A stretch of DNA of 49,041 bases from Bacteroidales bacterium UBA3696 (GTDB lineage: Bacteria; Bacteroidota; Bacteroidia; Bacteroidales; Paludibacteraceae). Made by a program: the position numbers and the translations under genes. The stretch is from positions 416-49,456 of the forward strand of contig DFIN01000042.1 in assembly GCA_002372135.1 (NCBI GenBank), written 5' to 3'. Under the pieces are notes generated by a model. The model saw only the letters and a program-made list of their open reading frames with translations. It ran no database searches and was not told where the DNA came from. Shown piece by piece: positions 16,497 to 23,750 of the stretch. Positions within the stretch are counted from its first letter, which is position 1; the number at the start of each line of letters is the position of its first letter.

Positions 16497-19417
16497 CGAC
16501 CTAAGATATCGTAACGTTGCTCCCCTTTGCGCAGATATAGCGAACCATTACGCAACTCTTTTTGCCACATACACGAATCGGTATCCATCTCCTCTATGGA
16601 GGTGGGTACTTCGTTTATAACGGCTTGAAGCACAAAACGGTCGCTGATAAGTGAGGAGGTAGAAGAAAAACGATAGGACTCTTTGAGTAAATCGACCTTT
16701 GTTTGCAATAGGTTGTCTGTCAGATAAATAGCATGAATCGAAGAGGTGTGGCTGCGCTCGTGCAAACGGAACATGTATTCACCATCTGCCGGGCATCGCA
16801 CCACGATAGGCAACGGCTTCGTGCCGGTCGTATCCGGCAAAGCCAAGAAGGCAAAAGGTTGGTCGGCATACTGCAAGTAGGCGCGCAAGGTAGAAGACTG
16901 CCCCAACTCCTTCTTCAGGTCGGCATTAAAATCGTACTGCGGGGTATAGGTATCATCTATAAGAAGTCCTATTCGGTCAGTCTGCCCGTTACCTACGACT
17001 TCGATATAAGCCGCTTGCTCACGTGGGGCCGCATAGCGTGCAGGGATGGAGTGACGCAGAGCCGAAACAAGGGACATCGTACCTGTTTCAGCTACTTGCA
17101 CAAAGAAACTCTGCATGGGCAGCAAGGTGGCTTCGTCGGCAGGTAATTGGGTATAGTCGTCCATCATGTAGGATGGAATGGTTACATAGCGCACGTTCCC
17201 TTCGCCTAACTGCAACGCATAGTCTTCGCCGCTCAACGGAGCCAGATACGGATTAGCCACGGCGTTCCAACCCTGTTCGCCGGCTGATATGGACGAACCG
17301 ACACCCCATGCACCTACATCTACCGTGTTGCGGGATAGTTCTGTTTCGTCTTGTTCGATAGTAGCCTGTTCTCCCATAGTGAGCCATCCGGAATCCACTT
17401 TCATGGCAAATCGCAAACATGCGTATGGTTCGTTACGAAGGCGTTTGGCGGTAATGATATAGCCTTGCGATGGTTGCAGTGTGGTGTTGCTTGCTACCGG
17501 TTGCCAATACTTGGTCGTTGTTTCATCTCCCGCACCTCGTGCCTCGCCGTTGTAGGTACATATATTGACGGCTGTTCCTATCAAGGAAGTCAGCGGCTCA
17601 TCGGGTAGCGATAAATAGCGCAAGTCAGCGATTTTCGCGGCGAACGGAACAGCCAACGGATAGTAATGGTCAGCATTGATGCGCAGAACATAGTGGAGCG
17701 TGTCTTGCGAGGCAATCAGCGAAGCATCATCATCTATGATTAGGCGGGGTACATCATACACTTCCGTTTCGTTCCAACGAATATACCCTCCTTCCAACTG
17801 GATATGTCGTGCGCGCAATGTACAGCCGCTCAAATGGAGTGTAGCCCCTGCTTGCAGGGTCAAATCGCGACATTCGATGTCTGAATCAAGGGTTAGGGTC
17901 TCGCCGCTCTGTACCAGAATGTCCGTTCCTTGCAACTGCGAAGCCGCTATGGCTGGCAAGTCAGTGGCATGGGTTACGCGCAGTGGAGATACCAACTCGC
18001 TTAATGCCACTATATGGTTTGTTTTGTACCACTTCATTCGTATCGTCCCGCCACTGCTCAGCTCTAAACTTGGAATAGTGAGCGTATAAAGACCGTTCGA
18101 GGTCGCAACCAACGGTGATAATTGGCGGTAACGGACGCCGTCGTATTCGATATGCAATGAGTCATAAACGGGCAAACCTCTACTGCTTGGCACGATGAAT
18201 TGCAACCCGTGATTGTTCCACTCGGTGGGCATGAGTTCGGCAGGTTGAACCACACTGCGATAGGGTAGGAGTCGTAACGTTTGTGTGGGAGTAGGCGATA
18301 ATGCCCATTCGTGGTGTGCATTGAGCGTTATATATCCGTCTGCGTTGTTGTCGTATAATGAGTAAGTTATGTTGTCGTTAGTAGCCCATTGCCACGATGG
18401 TCGTTGCCATTCGCATGCGGCAAAGCGCGATGAGTCGGTGGCTAACGTGGCAAGGGTCGGATTATTCTCGTCATCTAACGCCACGGCATACCCTTCTTTG
18501 CCGTCTGCCATACGGTCGTGAGCCAATGCTGACCATTGAGAACCCTGCTCACTGACTACAATAAATGAGTCGGGAAGCGAGCGACCATAGACACTGAAAT
18601 CGGTATTCAGTCCGTTTATCGTTGCGCGCATAGTGCCCGATTCGGTCAGGTTGGCTGCGGCTGGTGTATAGCGGATGCGAACTGTGGCATGCAAGCCGTT
18701 GCGTGTGGCTGTAGCCGAATGGATAGTAGCCGCAAACTGCCCGCTTTCTGACCCCGATACATCGGCAATGGTCAGTGTTCCGCTCATTAGGGTCGGGTTG
18801 GTTATGTGCAGCAGTTCAGACGCTTCGCTTTCTACGCCCATTGAAGATGTGGTGTAGACGGCGACAGCGGATACCTCAGACGGCTCGGCAGTCGAAAAAA
18901 ATGTAACGTCGTCTATATAGGCTCGGTAGGAAGAACCGAATCCTGTGCTTCGAATAGTAAGACGCAAGTAGATGCTTTTGCGCTCAGGGAGAGAAACATG
19001 GATAACATCTTTTTTATTTTTAATACTTAAAGCAGTCGCCGATATGCAATCTATCCAACTGACGCTATCTTCGGAATAGGCTACGCTATACATAACTGCA
19101 AGATCTGTAACGGCGATAGCGAACGAGATGGAATCCACTGCCAAAATGCGTGTAGTGGTAAGAGTAGCAGTAGGAGTGTCGGAATTTTTAGGTTGTAGTG
19201 CAAATGCTCTAGACCCCATCTTGTCATAAGACATGATATTGCCGTTCGTTACTGTCCAATCTGCCCAAGTGGCATAGTAGCGATAGGTAGTGGTAAAGGA
19301 TATTTTGCTATCGTCAAACGAATTGAAACTTTCCGTATAGGTTATCCTATCTGCGGCCGCGGTATAAGGCAACAGTAGGCTTATTATAATCAGGCAAAAG
19401 GAGTAGAGTTTATTCAT
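16493..19417 (-). CDS. Large secreted surface protein with jelly-roll-like N-terminal domain
   Basis: A 974-residue exported protein. MNKLYSFCLIIISLLLPYTAAA is a signal peptide. Residues 25-185 resemble the cleaved-adhesin or MAM-like lectin fold that follows a 'FxE.F' opening (YTESFNSFDDSK) and ends with YRAYIDDVTFF. Next is a beta-sandwich (about 190-290) of the type that caps choice-of-anchor proteins (LLHITNPTLMSGTLTIADV). The remaining modules are beta-rich and repetitive, with repeat-like strands near residue 520 (TLTLDSDIECRDLTLQAGAT). The end, SIEEMDTDSCMWQKELRNGS and then LYLRKGEQRYDILGR, looks like a C-terminal sorting segment ending early. Surface attachment or binding is likely; the ligand is unknown. 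No catalytic motif was found. Confidence 0.75.
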   Translation of the reverse strand: MNKLYSFCLIIISLLLPYTAAADRITYTESFNSFDDSKISFTTTYRYYATWADWTVTNGNIMSYDKMGSRAFALQPKNSDTPTATLTTTRILAVDSISFAIAVTDLAVMYSVAYSEDSVSWIDCISATALSIKNKKDVIHVSLPERKSIYLRLTIRSTGFGSSYRAYIDDVTFFSTAEPSEVSAVAVYTTSSMGVESEASELLHITNPTLMSGTLTIADVSGSESGQFAATIHSATATRNGLHATVRIRYTPAAANLTESGTMRATINGLNTDFSVYGRSLPDSFIVVSEQGSQWSALAHDRMADGKEGYAVALDDENNPTLATLATDSSRFAACEWQRPSWQWATNDNITYSLYDNNADGYITLNAHHEWALSPTPTQTLRLLPYRSVVQPAELMPTEWNNHGLQFIVPSSRGLPVYDSLHIEYDGVRYRQLSPLVATSNGLYTLTIPSLELSSGGTIRMKWYKTNHIVALSELVSPLRVTHATDLPAIAASQLQGTDILVQSGETLTLDSDIECRDLTLQAGATLHLSGCTLRARHIQLEGGYIRWNETEVYDVPRLIIDDDASLIASQDTLHYVLRINADHYYPLAVPFAAKIADLRYLSLPDEPLTSLIGTAVNICTYNGEARGAGDETTTKYWQPVASNTTLQPSQGYIITAKRLRNEPYACLRFAMKVDSGWLTMGEQATIEQDETELSRNTVDVGAWGVGSSISAGEQGWNAVANPYLAPLSGEDYALQLGEGNVRYVTIPSYMMDDYTQLPADEATLLPMQSFFVQVAETGTMSLVSALRHSIPARYAAPREQAAYIEVVGNGQTDRIGLLIDDTYTPQYDFNADLKKELGQSSTLRAYLQYADQPFAFLALPDTTGTKPLPIVVRCPADGEYMFRLHERSHTSSIHAIYLTDNLLQTKVDLLKESYRFSSTSSLISDRFVLQAVINEVPTSIEEMDTDSCMWQKELRNGSLYLRKGEQRYDILGR

Positions 19418-19437
19418 AATAGTCTTATTTATTGCCG

Positions 19438-19468
19438 CAAAAGTACAGATTCTTGGTTATACGGGCAA
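19438..19468 (-). promoter_or_regulatory. Promoter for the 974-residue surface protein
   Basis: TTG (19466-19468) and TACTTTTG (19438-19445) on the minus strand with a 20-base spacer. The predicted leader is about 17 bases. Confidence 0.7.
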
Positions 19469-19517
19469 TATAAATAATGTTTTCTGCATTATTTACTATG
19501 AAAGTTGATTTTTGTTG

Positions 19518-19525
19518 TAACTTTG
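19518..19525 (+). promoter_or_regulatory. Possible -7 element upstream of the DUF1016 nuclease
   Basis: TAACTTTG fits the TAnnTTTG consensus and faces the nuclease gene, about 155 bases upstream. No TTG lies at the right distance (the nearest is only 10 bases upstream), so this is a weak candidate. The spacer 19526-19681 also holds a 22-codon ORF (19601-19669, beginning MVEREAMTNEIG) that ends 13 bases before the nuclease ATG. It could be a leader peptide or chance. Confidence 0.3.
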
Positions 19526-19681
19526 CAGCCGAAAGTTGTTTTGCCATTAAACAAGCATTTAGCATTGACCAAAAACCGACAAAGTTTCGGAGTTAAAATC
19601 ATGGTTGAAAGAGAAGCAATGACTAACGAGATTGGAACACATTCCGATGAAATTTTGAAACAGATATGATAAATATACATA

Positions 19682-20833
19682 ATGAGTAGTGTCATCCATA
19701 TTGATAAAGAATACCAACAGTGGATTCAAGAACTGAGCAAGCGTTTCCGCCGCAGTCAGATTAAGGCTTCTGTTAAGGTCAATCAGGAGATGCTGGCTTT
19801 CTATTGGGATTTGGGTCGAGACATAGTGGCGCGAAAAGCAGAGAATACTTACGGCAAGGGATTTTACGCTAACCTTAGCCAAGACCTGCGGCATGCGATA
19901 CCCGATACAGATGGCTTTTCAGAGACTTCTGTTCGTTACGCGAAGCGGTTCTATGAGCTTTATTTCCAGCTAATTAAAAATCTTCCACAAGTTGGGGAAA
20001 TATTGAATAAAGGAAATCTTCCACAAGTTGTGGAAGAATTTGAAGATAAGAATCGTCCACAAGTTGGGGACGATTTCAATGTTCAGATAGTAACTCGTTT
20101 ACTAAATGAACTTTTTTCTATTCCTTGGGGGCACCATCGTTATATTATAGATAAGTGTTCTACTGACCCGAACAAAGCATTGTTCTATGTTCAGCAGACC
20201 ATAGAGAACGGCTGGAGCCGAGATATGCTGCTCAATTTCTTGGGAACAGACCTCTATGAGCGTTCCGGCAAGGCTCTGTCGAATTTCCAATACACCTTGC
20301 CGGCTGAAGAAAGCGACCTTGCACAAGAGATTACGCGCGATCCTTATAATTTTGCCTTCACTGGTATAACCGGCAAATATAACGAGCGCAAACTGAAGGA
20401 TGCGCTACTCCATAATATCACGCAGTTTTTGCTTGAACTCGGAACCGGTTTTGCATATATAGGCAAAGAATATCGGCTACAGATTGAAGATAAAGAGAAG
20501 TTTATAGACCTGCTGTTCTACAACCTAAATTTGTCATGTTATGTGGTTATAGAGGTCAAAATAGGTGAGTTTGATTTTGCTGACGCTGGGCAATTGGGCG
20601 GCTATGTGGTAGCATGCAACCATCTGCTACGCAAAGAAGGTCGCGACAATCCAACTATTGGTCTGCTTATATGCAAGCAAAAGAGCAACACTTTAGCTCA
20701 ATATGCTTTAGAATCAAGTAGTCAACCATTAGGAATATCCGAGTACGAATTGCAAAAACTATACCCGGCAAAGATTGAAGGCACAATGCCCACTATTGCA
20801 GAAATAGAAAATGAATTGAACGATACAAAATAA
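19682..20833 (+). CDS. DUF1016/YhcG-type PDDEXK nuclease
   Basis: A 383-residue protein of the YhcG (DUF1016) family, predicted PDDEXK nucleases often found beside restriction-modification genes. The N-terminal domain (about 10-95) has the family block VNQEMLAFYWDLGRDIVARK and SQDLRHAIPDTDGFSETSVRYAKRFYELY, a DNA-binding-like helical unit. The C-terminal half starts at IPWGHHRYIIDK, includes WSRDMLLNFLGTDLYERSGKAL, and carries the nuclease core FIDLLFYNLNLSCYVVIEVK, where Asp and Glu-x-Lys match the PDDEXK pattern. The linker at residues 100-135 is made of three 12-residue repeats (see the repeat entry). It opens the accessory island. A defence role is inferred from context. Confidence 0.88.
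   Translation: MSSVIHIDKEYQQWIQELSKRFRRSQIKASVKVNQEMLAFYWDLGRDIVARKAENTYGKGFYANLSQDLRHAIPDTDGFSETSVRYAKRFYELYFQLIKNLPQVGEILNKGNLPQVVEEFEDKNRPQVGDDFNVQIVTRLLNELFSIPWGHHRYIIDKCSTDPNKALFYVQQTIENGWSRDMLLNFLGTDLYERSGKALSNFQYTLPAEESDLAQEITRDPYNFAFTGITGKYNERKLKDALLHNITQFLLELGTGFAYIGKEYRLQIEDKEKFIDLLFYNLNLSCYVVIEVKIGEFDFADAGQLGGYVVACNHLLRKEGRDNPTIGLLICKQKSNTLAQYALESSSQPLGISEYELQKLYPAKIEGTMPTIAEIENELNDTK
19979..20086 (+). repeat. In-frame 36-base tandem repeat (3 copies) in the nuclease linker
   Basis: Three consecutive 36-base units at 19979-20014, 20015-20050 and 20051-20086 encode NLPQVGEILNKG, NLPQVVEEFEDK and NRPQVGDDFNVQ. The core CCACAAGTTG is identical in all three. Units are a multiple of three, so copy-number change would keep the frame. 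They sit between the N-terminal helical domain and the IPWGHH block. Confidence 0.9.
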
Positions 20834-20841
20834 AATCATTC

Positions 20842-20893
20842 GTCCCTTGTGGACATAAACAGCAAGGACATAAAACTGCGCAAGGTGTTGCGC
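20842..20893 (+). other. Two hairpins after the nuclease gene
   Basis: GTCCCTTG (20842-20849) pairs with CAAGGAC (20863-20869) with one bulged C. Overlapping it are two GGACATAAA copies (20851, 20866). GCGCAA (20878-20883) then pairs perfectly with TTGCGC (20888-20893) across a GGTG loop. Neither is followed by a T-run, so they are not clear terminators. They are the first elements of the folded 333-base spacer 20834-21166. Confidence 0.55.
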
Positions 20894-20930
20894 CATAACA
20901 TATTAACAAACAAAGCATTACTATTATTTC

Positions 20931-21100
20931 GCGTTAACTGAAGCCAACCAACTTTTTCAGGAATAACAACGACAGAAATAAGTAGTCAGGTGTCCCTATG
21001 GATGCCTTTCTGTCATAGATAATAAGTTATGCTCAACCCATTAGGGTGTGAGTACTTATTATGGCAGAGAGGTTCCGTGGTTGGCAGCCTTAGTTAACGC
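20931..21100 (+). ncRNA. Candidate structured RNA or folded-DNA element bounded by inverted arms
   Basis: Outer arms GCGTTAACT (20931-20939) and AGTTAACGC (21092-21100) are perfectly complementary. Inner arms CCAACCA (20944-20950) and TGGTTGG (21078-21084) pair as well, leaving a small asymmetric internal loop. Enclosed are a 7-bp tetraloop hairpin (20989-21006, two G-T pairs) and a long imperfect hairpin of about 27 pairs (21005-21072, loop ATTA at 21040-21043). No convincing protein is encoded across it. The layout recalls a retron msr-msd or an integron attC, or a MITE. No reverse transcriptase, integron integrase or transposase lies in the window, so the identity is open. That the folding is real is more certain than what it is. 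Confidence 0.5.
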
Positions 21101-21132
21101 AATAAGGAAAGCACCCTTTTCTTTTGCGTACG

Positions 21133-21165
21133 ATTTGATAGTTATGCCCAAACATACTATCAAAT
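21133..21165 (+). promoter_or_regulatory. 13-bp hairpin or operator ending at the methyltransferase start codon
   Basis: ATTTGATAGT (21133-21142) pairs with ACTATCAAAT (21156-21165), and ATG (21144-21146) pairs with CAT (21153-21155) after one bulged T, around a CCCAAA loop. It ends one base before the ATG at 21167 and so covers the ribosome-binding region. Expected consequences are translational occlusion or binding of a dimeric regulator. Self-repressing methyltransferases of other systems use comparable operators. Confidence 0.6.
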
Positions 21166-21166
21166 T

Positions 21167-22324
21167 ATGGCAAACACCAACACGGCGCTGCATGCAGCCA
21201 ACCGAAACAAAAAGGACGAGTTCTACACTCAACTCTCTGACATCGAAAAAGAGTTGTCGCACTACCGCGAGTATTTCAAAGACAAGATTGTCCTATGCAA
21301 CTGCGATGACCCCTACGAAAGCAATTTCTTTAAGTATTTTGCCCTCAACTTCAACGCTCTCGGTCTGAAAAAACTGATGGCTACTTGCTACGACGGCTCA
21401 CCCATTTCAGGGTTAGAGTTACCGCTGTTTTTTGAGTTGGAAGAAAACACATCTCCCAAGAAAGTTGCCTATAAAGTAGAAATTACCGAAATCCCTGATT
21501 TGGACGGAAATGGAGCTACTGACTTGTCTGATGTGCAATTATTGTTGCAGAGCGACAAAAATATAATGCAACCACTACAGGGCAATGGCGATTTCCGTTC
21601 CGCAGAATGTATTGAATTGCTAAAGCAAGCCGACATAGTGGTTACTAATCCGCCTTTCTCATTATTCCGCGAATATGTTGCTCAACTTGTCAAGTATGAC
21701 AAGAAGTTCTTGATAATTGGAAATACAGGTGCTTTTTCATACAAGGAAATATTTCCTTTATTCAAAGATAACAAAATACGCACAGGTTATACCAATTTTA
21801 ATGTGGGTATGTTTTTCTACATACCTGATTCGTATGAACAATATCATCATTTGGAAAATGGGAGAAAAGTTGCCCGTGTTGCATCATCGTGTTGGTACAC
21901 CAACCTTCCTGTATCAAAGCACAATGAGGAATTGATTTGTATTAAGCACTATACACCGGAGGATTATCCAAGATATGATAATTACGATGCTATAGATGTG
22001 TGTCCGTACAATGATATTCCATGTGATTATGATGGTATAATGGGAGTACCTATTACTTTCTTAGATAAATTAAATCCTGAACAATTTGAGATTATAGGTA
22101 GTTCAAGTTATGATGACACGCCATGTCGCATAGATAAAAACTATAAGGAATTAGGATATAAATTTTATAAATCGGATGGCGTAAGCGAATCAGGGTCAGG
22201 AGCATTAAGAGATAAAATGACACCCAAAGTACGAATCAAAGGGAATAGTGATTTTTCAGTCGGTCCTAATGGAGAAATTTTATCTGCAACTTATAGTAGA
22301 GTATTCATCCGCAAAAAACAATAA
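21167..22324 (+). CDS. EcoRI-family adenine-specific DNA methyltransferase
   Basis: A 385-residue N6-adenine methyltransferase of the EcoRI-methylase family, transferring a methyl group from S-adenosylmethionine to adenine in a short recognition site. The family start is clear: NRNKKDEFYTQLSDIEKELSHY, then CNCDDPYESNFFKYFALNFNALGLKKL. The catalytic motif is TNPPFSLFREYV near residue 160 (N-P-P-F). It is followed by FLIIGNTGAFSYKEIFPLF and later NPEQFEIIGSS, both usual in this family. The start at 21167 sits immediately after a hairpin and lacks a clear ribosome-binding site. GC content falls from about 52% near the start (21181-21240) to about 35% in the last third. The recognition sequence cannot be predicted. 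The downstream DUF262-HNH gene is the probable partner. Confidence 0.92.
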   Translation: MANTNTALHAANRNKKDEFYTQLSDIEKELSHYREYFKDKIVLCNCDDPYESNFFKYFALNFNALGLKKLMATCYDGSPISGLELPLFFELEENTSPKKVAYKVEITEIPDLDGNGATDLSDVQLLLQSDKNIMQPLQGNGDFRSAECIELLKQADIVVTNPPFSLFREYVAQLVKYDKKFLIIGNTGAFSYKEIFPLFKDNKIRTGYTNFNVGMFFYIPDSYEQYHHLENGRKVARVASSCWYTNLPVSKHNEELICIKHYTPEDYPRYDNYDAIDVCPYNDIPCDYDGIMGVPITFLDKLNPEQFEIIGSSSYDDTPCRIDKNYKELGYKFYKSDGVSESGSGALRDKMTPKVRIKGNSDFSVGPNGEILSATYSRVFIRKKQ

Positions 22325-22588
22325 AAACCATTGGAATAAAGAATACGATAGTATTGGCCAGTGACCTTATCCGTCGCAAGCGATGAAATGAGGGCGTTCC
22401 CTAAATAAGCAAGCGTTCTTGTTCAGTTGTATTTCAGTTCCTGTTCATTGCTGTTCATAAAACACGCTTAATCCCTGTATTTATCGGTTACGAGCGTGCT
22501 ATAAAAGTTGATTTACCACAAAAATGCCAAGTAAATTTGCGATATCGGAACAAAAGCCGTATTAAAAAACGATTAACATTGTATCATT
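22325..22588 (+). other. 264-base spacer with helically phased repeats and an inverted repeat
   Basis: There is no gene here. Four NTTCA pentamers start at 22421, 22432, 22443 and 22453, spaced 10-11 bases apart, so they face the same side of the helix. CACGCT (22463-22468) and AGCGTG (22493-22498) form an inverted repeat. Both lie directly upstream of the promoter at 22508-22539 and could be operator sites for the HNH gene. Confidence 0.5.
22508..22539 (+). promoter_or_regulatory. Promoter for the DUF262-HNH gene
   Basis: TTG (22508-22510), 21 bases, then TAAATTTG (22532-22539), followed by a leader of about 42 bases. It gives the HNH gene its own promoter, separate from the methyltransferase, which would allow methylation to be established first. 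Confidence 0.65.
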
Positions 22589-23716
22589 ATGGAAATAAAG
22601 AAGACAACCGTTTTAGTCCGCGACCTTGTGGACGGGTATCGCGACAGCGATGAAGAAGGTGTTGTTGGCTATCACGGAAAGTTAGACATCCGTCCTAAGT
22701 ACCAACGCGAGTTCGTCTATGACGAGAAACAAGAGAAAGCAGTTATTGACACGATCTCTAAAGGCTATCCGCTCAATGTGATGTATTGGGTTGTCAAAGA
22801 AGATGGCACATTCGAAGTGATGGATGGACAGCAACGCACACTCTCTATCTGCAAGTACTTCTCTGGCGAGTATTCCATCAATTGGAAAGGTAATCTCAAA
22901 GGCTTTGTCAACTTAGATGACAAAGAGCGTGAGCAGTTCTTGAACTATGAACTGGATGTATATCTTTGTCAAAACGGAACGGACGCAGAGAAATTAGAAT
23001 GGTTTCAGGTAATCAATATCGCAGGACTCCAACTGCGTCAACAGGAAATTCGAAATGCGATTTATGCAGGTACATGGCTTACCGATGCTAAACGCTATTT
23101 TTCCCGTAACAACTGTGCTGCCAAGCGAATGAGCGACGGGTATATATCCAAAACTTGGAATCGCCAAGAAGGGTTAGAAATGGTAATCTCATGGATGGCT
23201 AAATTAGAGAACAAGTCCATCGAGCAGTATATGGCAGAGCACCAACATGACAGCAATGCAGACGGTTTGTGGCTCTATTTCGGACAAGTGGTCAATTGGG
23301 CGAAAGCCAAATTTACAGGCAAGCACGAGAAACTATACATAGCCACAGACTGGGGAGAGATGTATCGCCTGCACGGCAAAGACGAGATTGACGGCAAACA
23401 GTTGGAGCAACGAATTTCTAAACTACTCAAAGACGGCGAAATTTCCAACAAGAAAGGTATTCTATGGTATGTGTTAGACGGCAACGAGCAACACCTTGGT
23501 CTGCGCGTATTTGACGAGAGTACAGCGTTGGAGGTCTATGAAGAGCAACACCACCGCTGCGCTAATCCAAATTGCCCAAATGGACATGAACATGAATTTG
23601 CATTTACCGAAATGGAAGCCGACCATATTATCCCATGGGCTAAAGGTGGCAAGACGGTAAAAGAGAATTGCCAGATGCTCTGCCGACATTGTAATCGGAC
23701 TAAAAGCAGCAAGTAA
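22589..23716 (+). CDS. DUF262 (ParB/GmrS-like) protein with C-terminal HNH nuclease
   Basis: A 375-residue two-domain protein. Residues about 5-130 are a DUF262 domain related to ParB and the GmrS subunit of type IV restriction enzymes: IRPKYQREFVYDEKQEKAVI, then VMDGQQRTLSICKYF with the DGQQR motif, which in GmrS-type proteins supports nucleotide use. The middle part is helical. The last 55 residues are an HNH nuclease with two Cys pairs (CANPNCPNG and LCRHCNRTKSS) and the catalytic MEADHIIPWAKGG. Its position after an EcoRI-family methyltransferase suggests it is the cleaving partner, a pairing I recall seeing in other genomes. It has its own promoter. It is complete and ends 32 bases before the convergent barrel gene. 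Confidence 0.9.
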   Translation: MEIKKTTVLVRDLVDGYRDSDEEGVVGYHGKLDIRPKYQREFVYDEKQEKAVIDTISKGYPLNVMYWVVKEDGTFEVMDGQQRTLSICKYFSGEYSINWKGNLKGFVNLDDKEREQFLNYELDVYLCQNGTDAEKLEWFQVINIAGLQLRQQEIRNAIYAGTWLTDAKRYFSRNNCAAKRMSDGYISKTWNRQEGLEMVISWMAKLENKSIEQYMAEHQHDSNADGLWLYFGQVVNWAKAKFTGKHEKLYIATDWGEMYRLHGKDEIDGKQLEQRISKLLKDGEISNKKGILWYVLDGNEQHLGLRVFDESTALEVYEEQHHRCANPNCPNGHEHEFAFTEMEADHIIPWAKGGKTVKENCQMLCRHCNRTKSSK

Positions 23717-23729
23717 CTGAGAAAGGTTG

Positions 23730-23750
23730 ACAGATGGAGGCTGTTTTTTT
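23730..23750 (+). terminator. Weak hairpin followed by seven T residues
   Basis: ACAG (23730-23733) can pair with CTGT (23741-23744), and the run of seven T residues is 23744-23750. The stem is only 4 bp, so this is a weak intrinsic terminator at best. It is the only candidate between the HNH gene and the convergent gene, whose stop codon it abuts. Confidence 0.35.

Noticed and set aside
20931..21100. Calling the folded element a retron
   Set aside because: The arm, short-stem and long-hairpin order fits, but no reverse transcriptase frame is present within the window, and retrons need one nearby.
20931..21100. Calling it an integron attC site
   Set aside because: Paired R- and L-like boxes exist, but the ends read GTTAAC instead of the GTTRRRY and RYYYAAC core forms, and no integrase gene or further sites are seen.
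21149..21180. Minus-strand promoter-like pair (TATGTTTG with TTG 21 bases away) over the methyltransferase start
   Set aside because: It falls inside the hairpin and coding sequence and would only make an antisense RNA. A single match of this quality is expected by chance.
21048..21368. Plus-strand ORF of 106 codons overlapping the methyltransferase start
   Set aside because: It crosses the hairpins and overlaps the clear methyltransferase in another frame. Its translation is biased and unlike any family.
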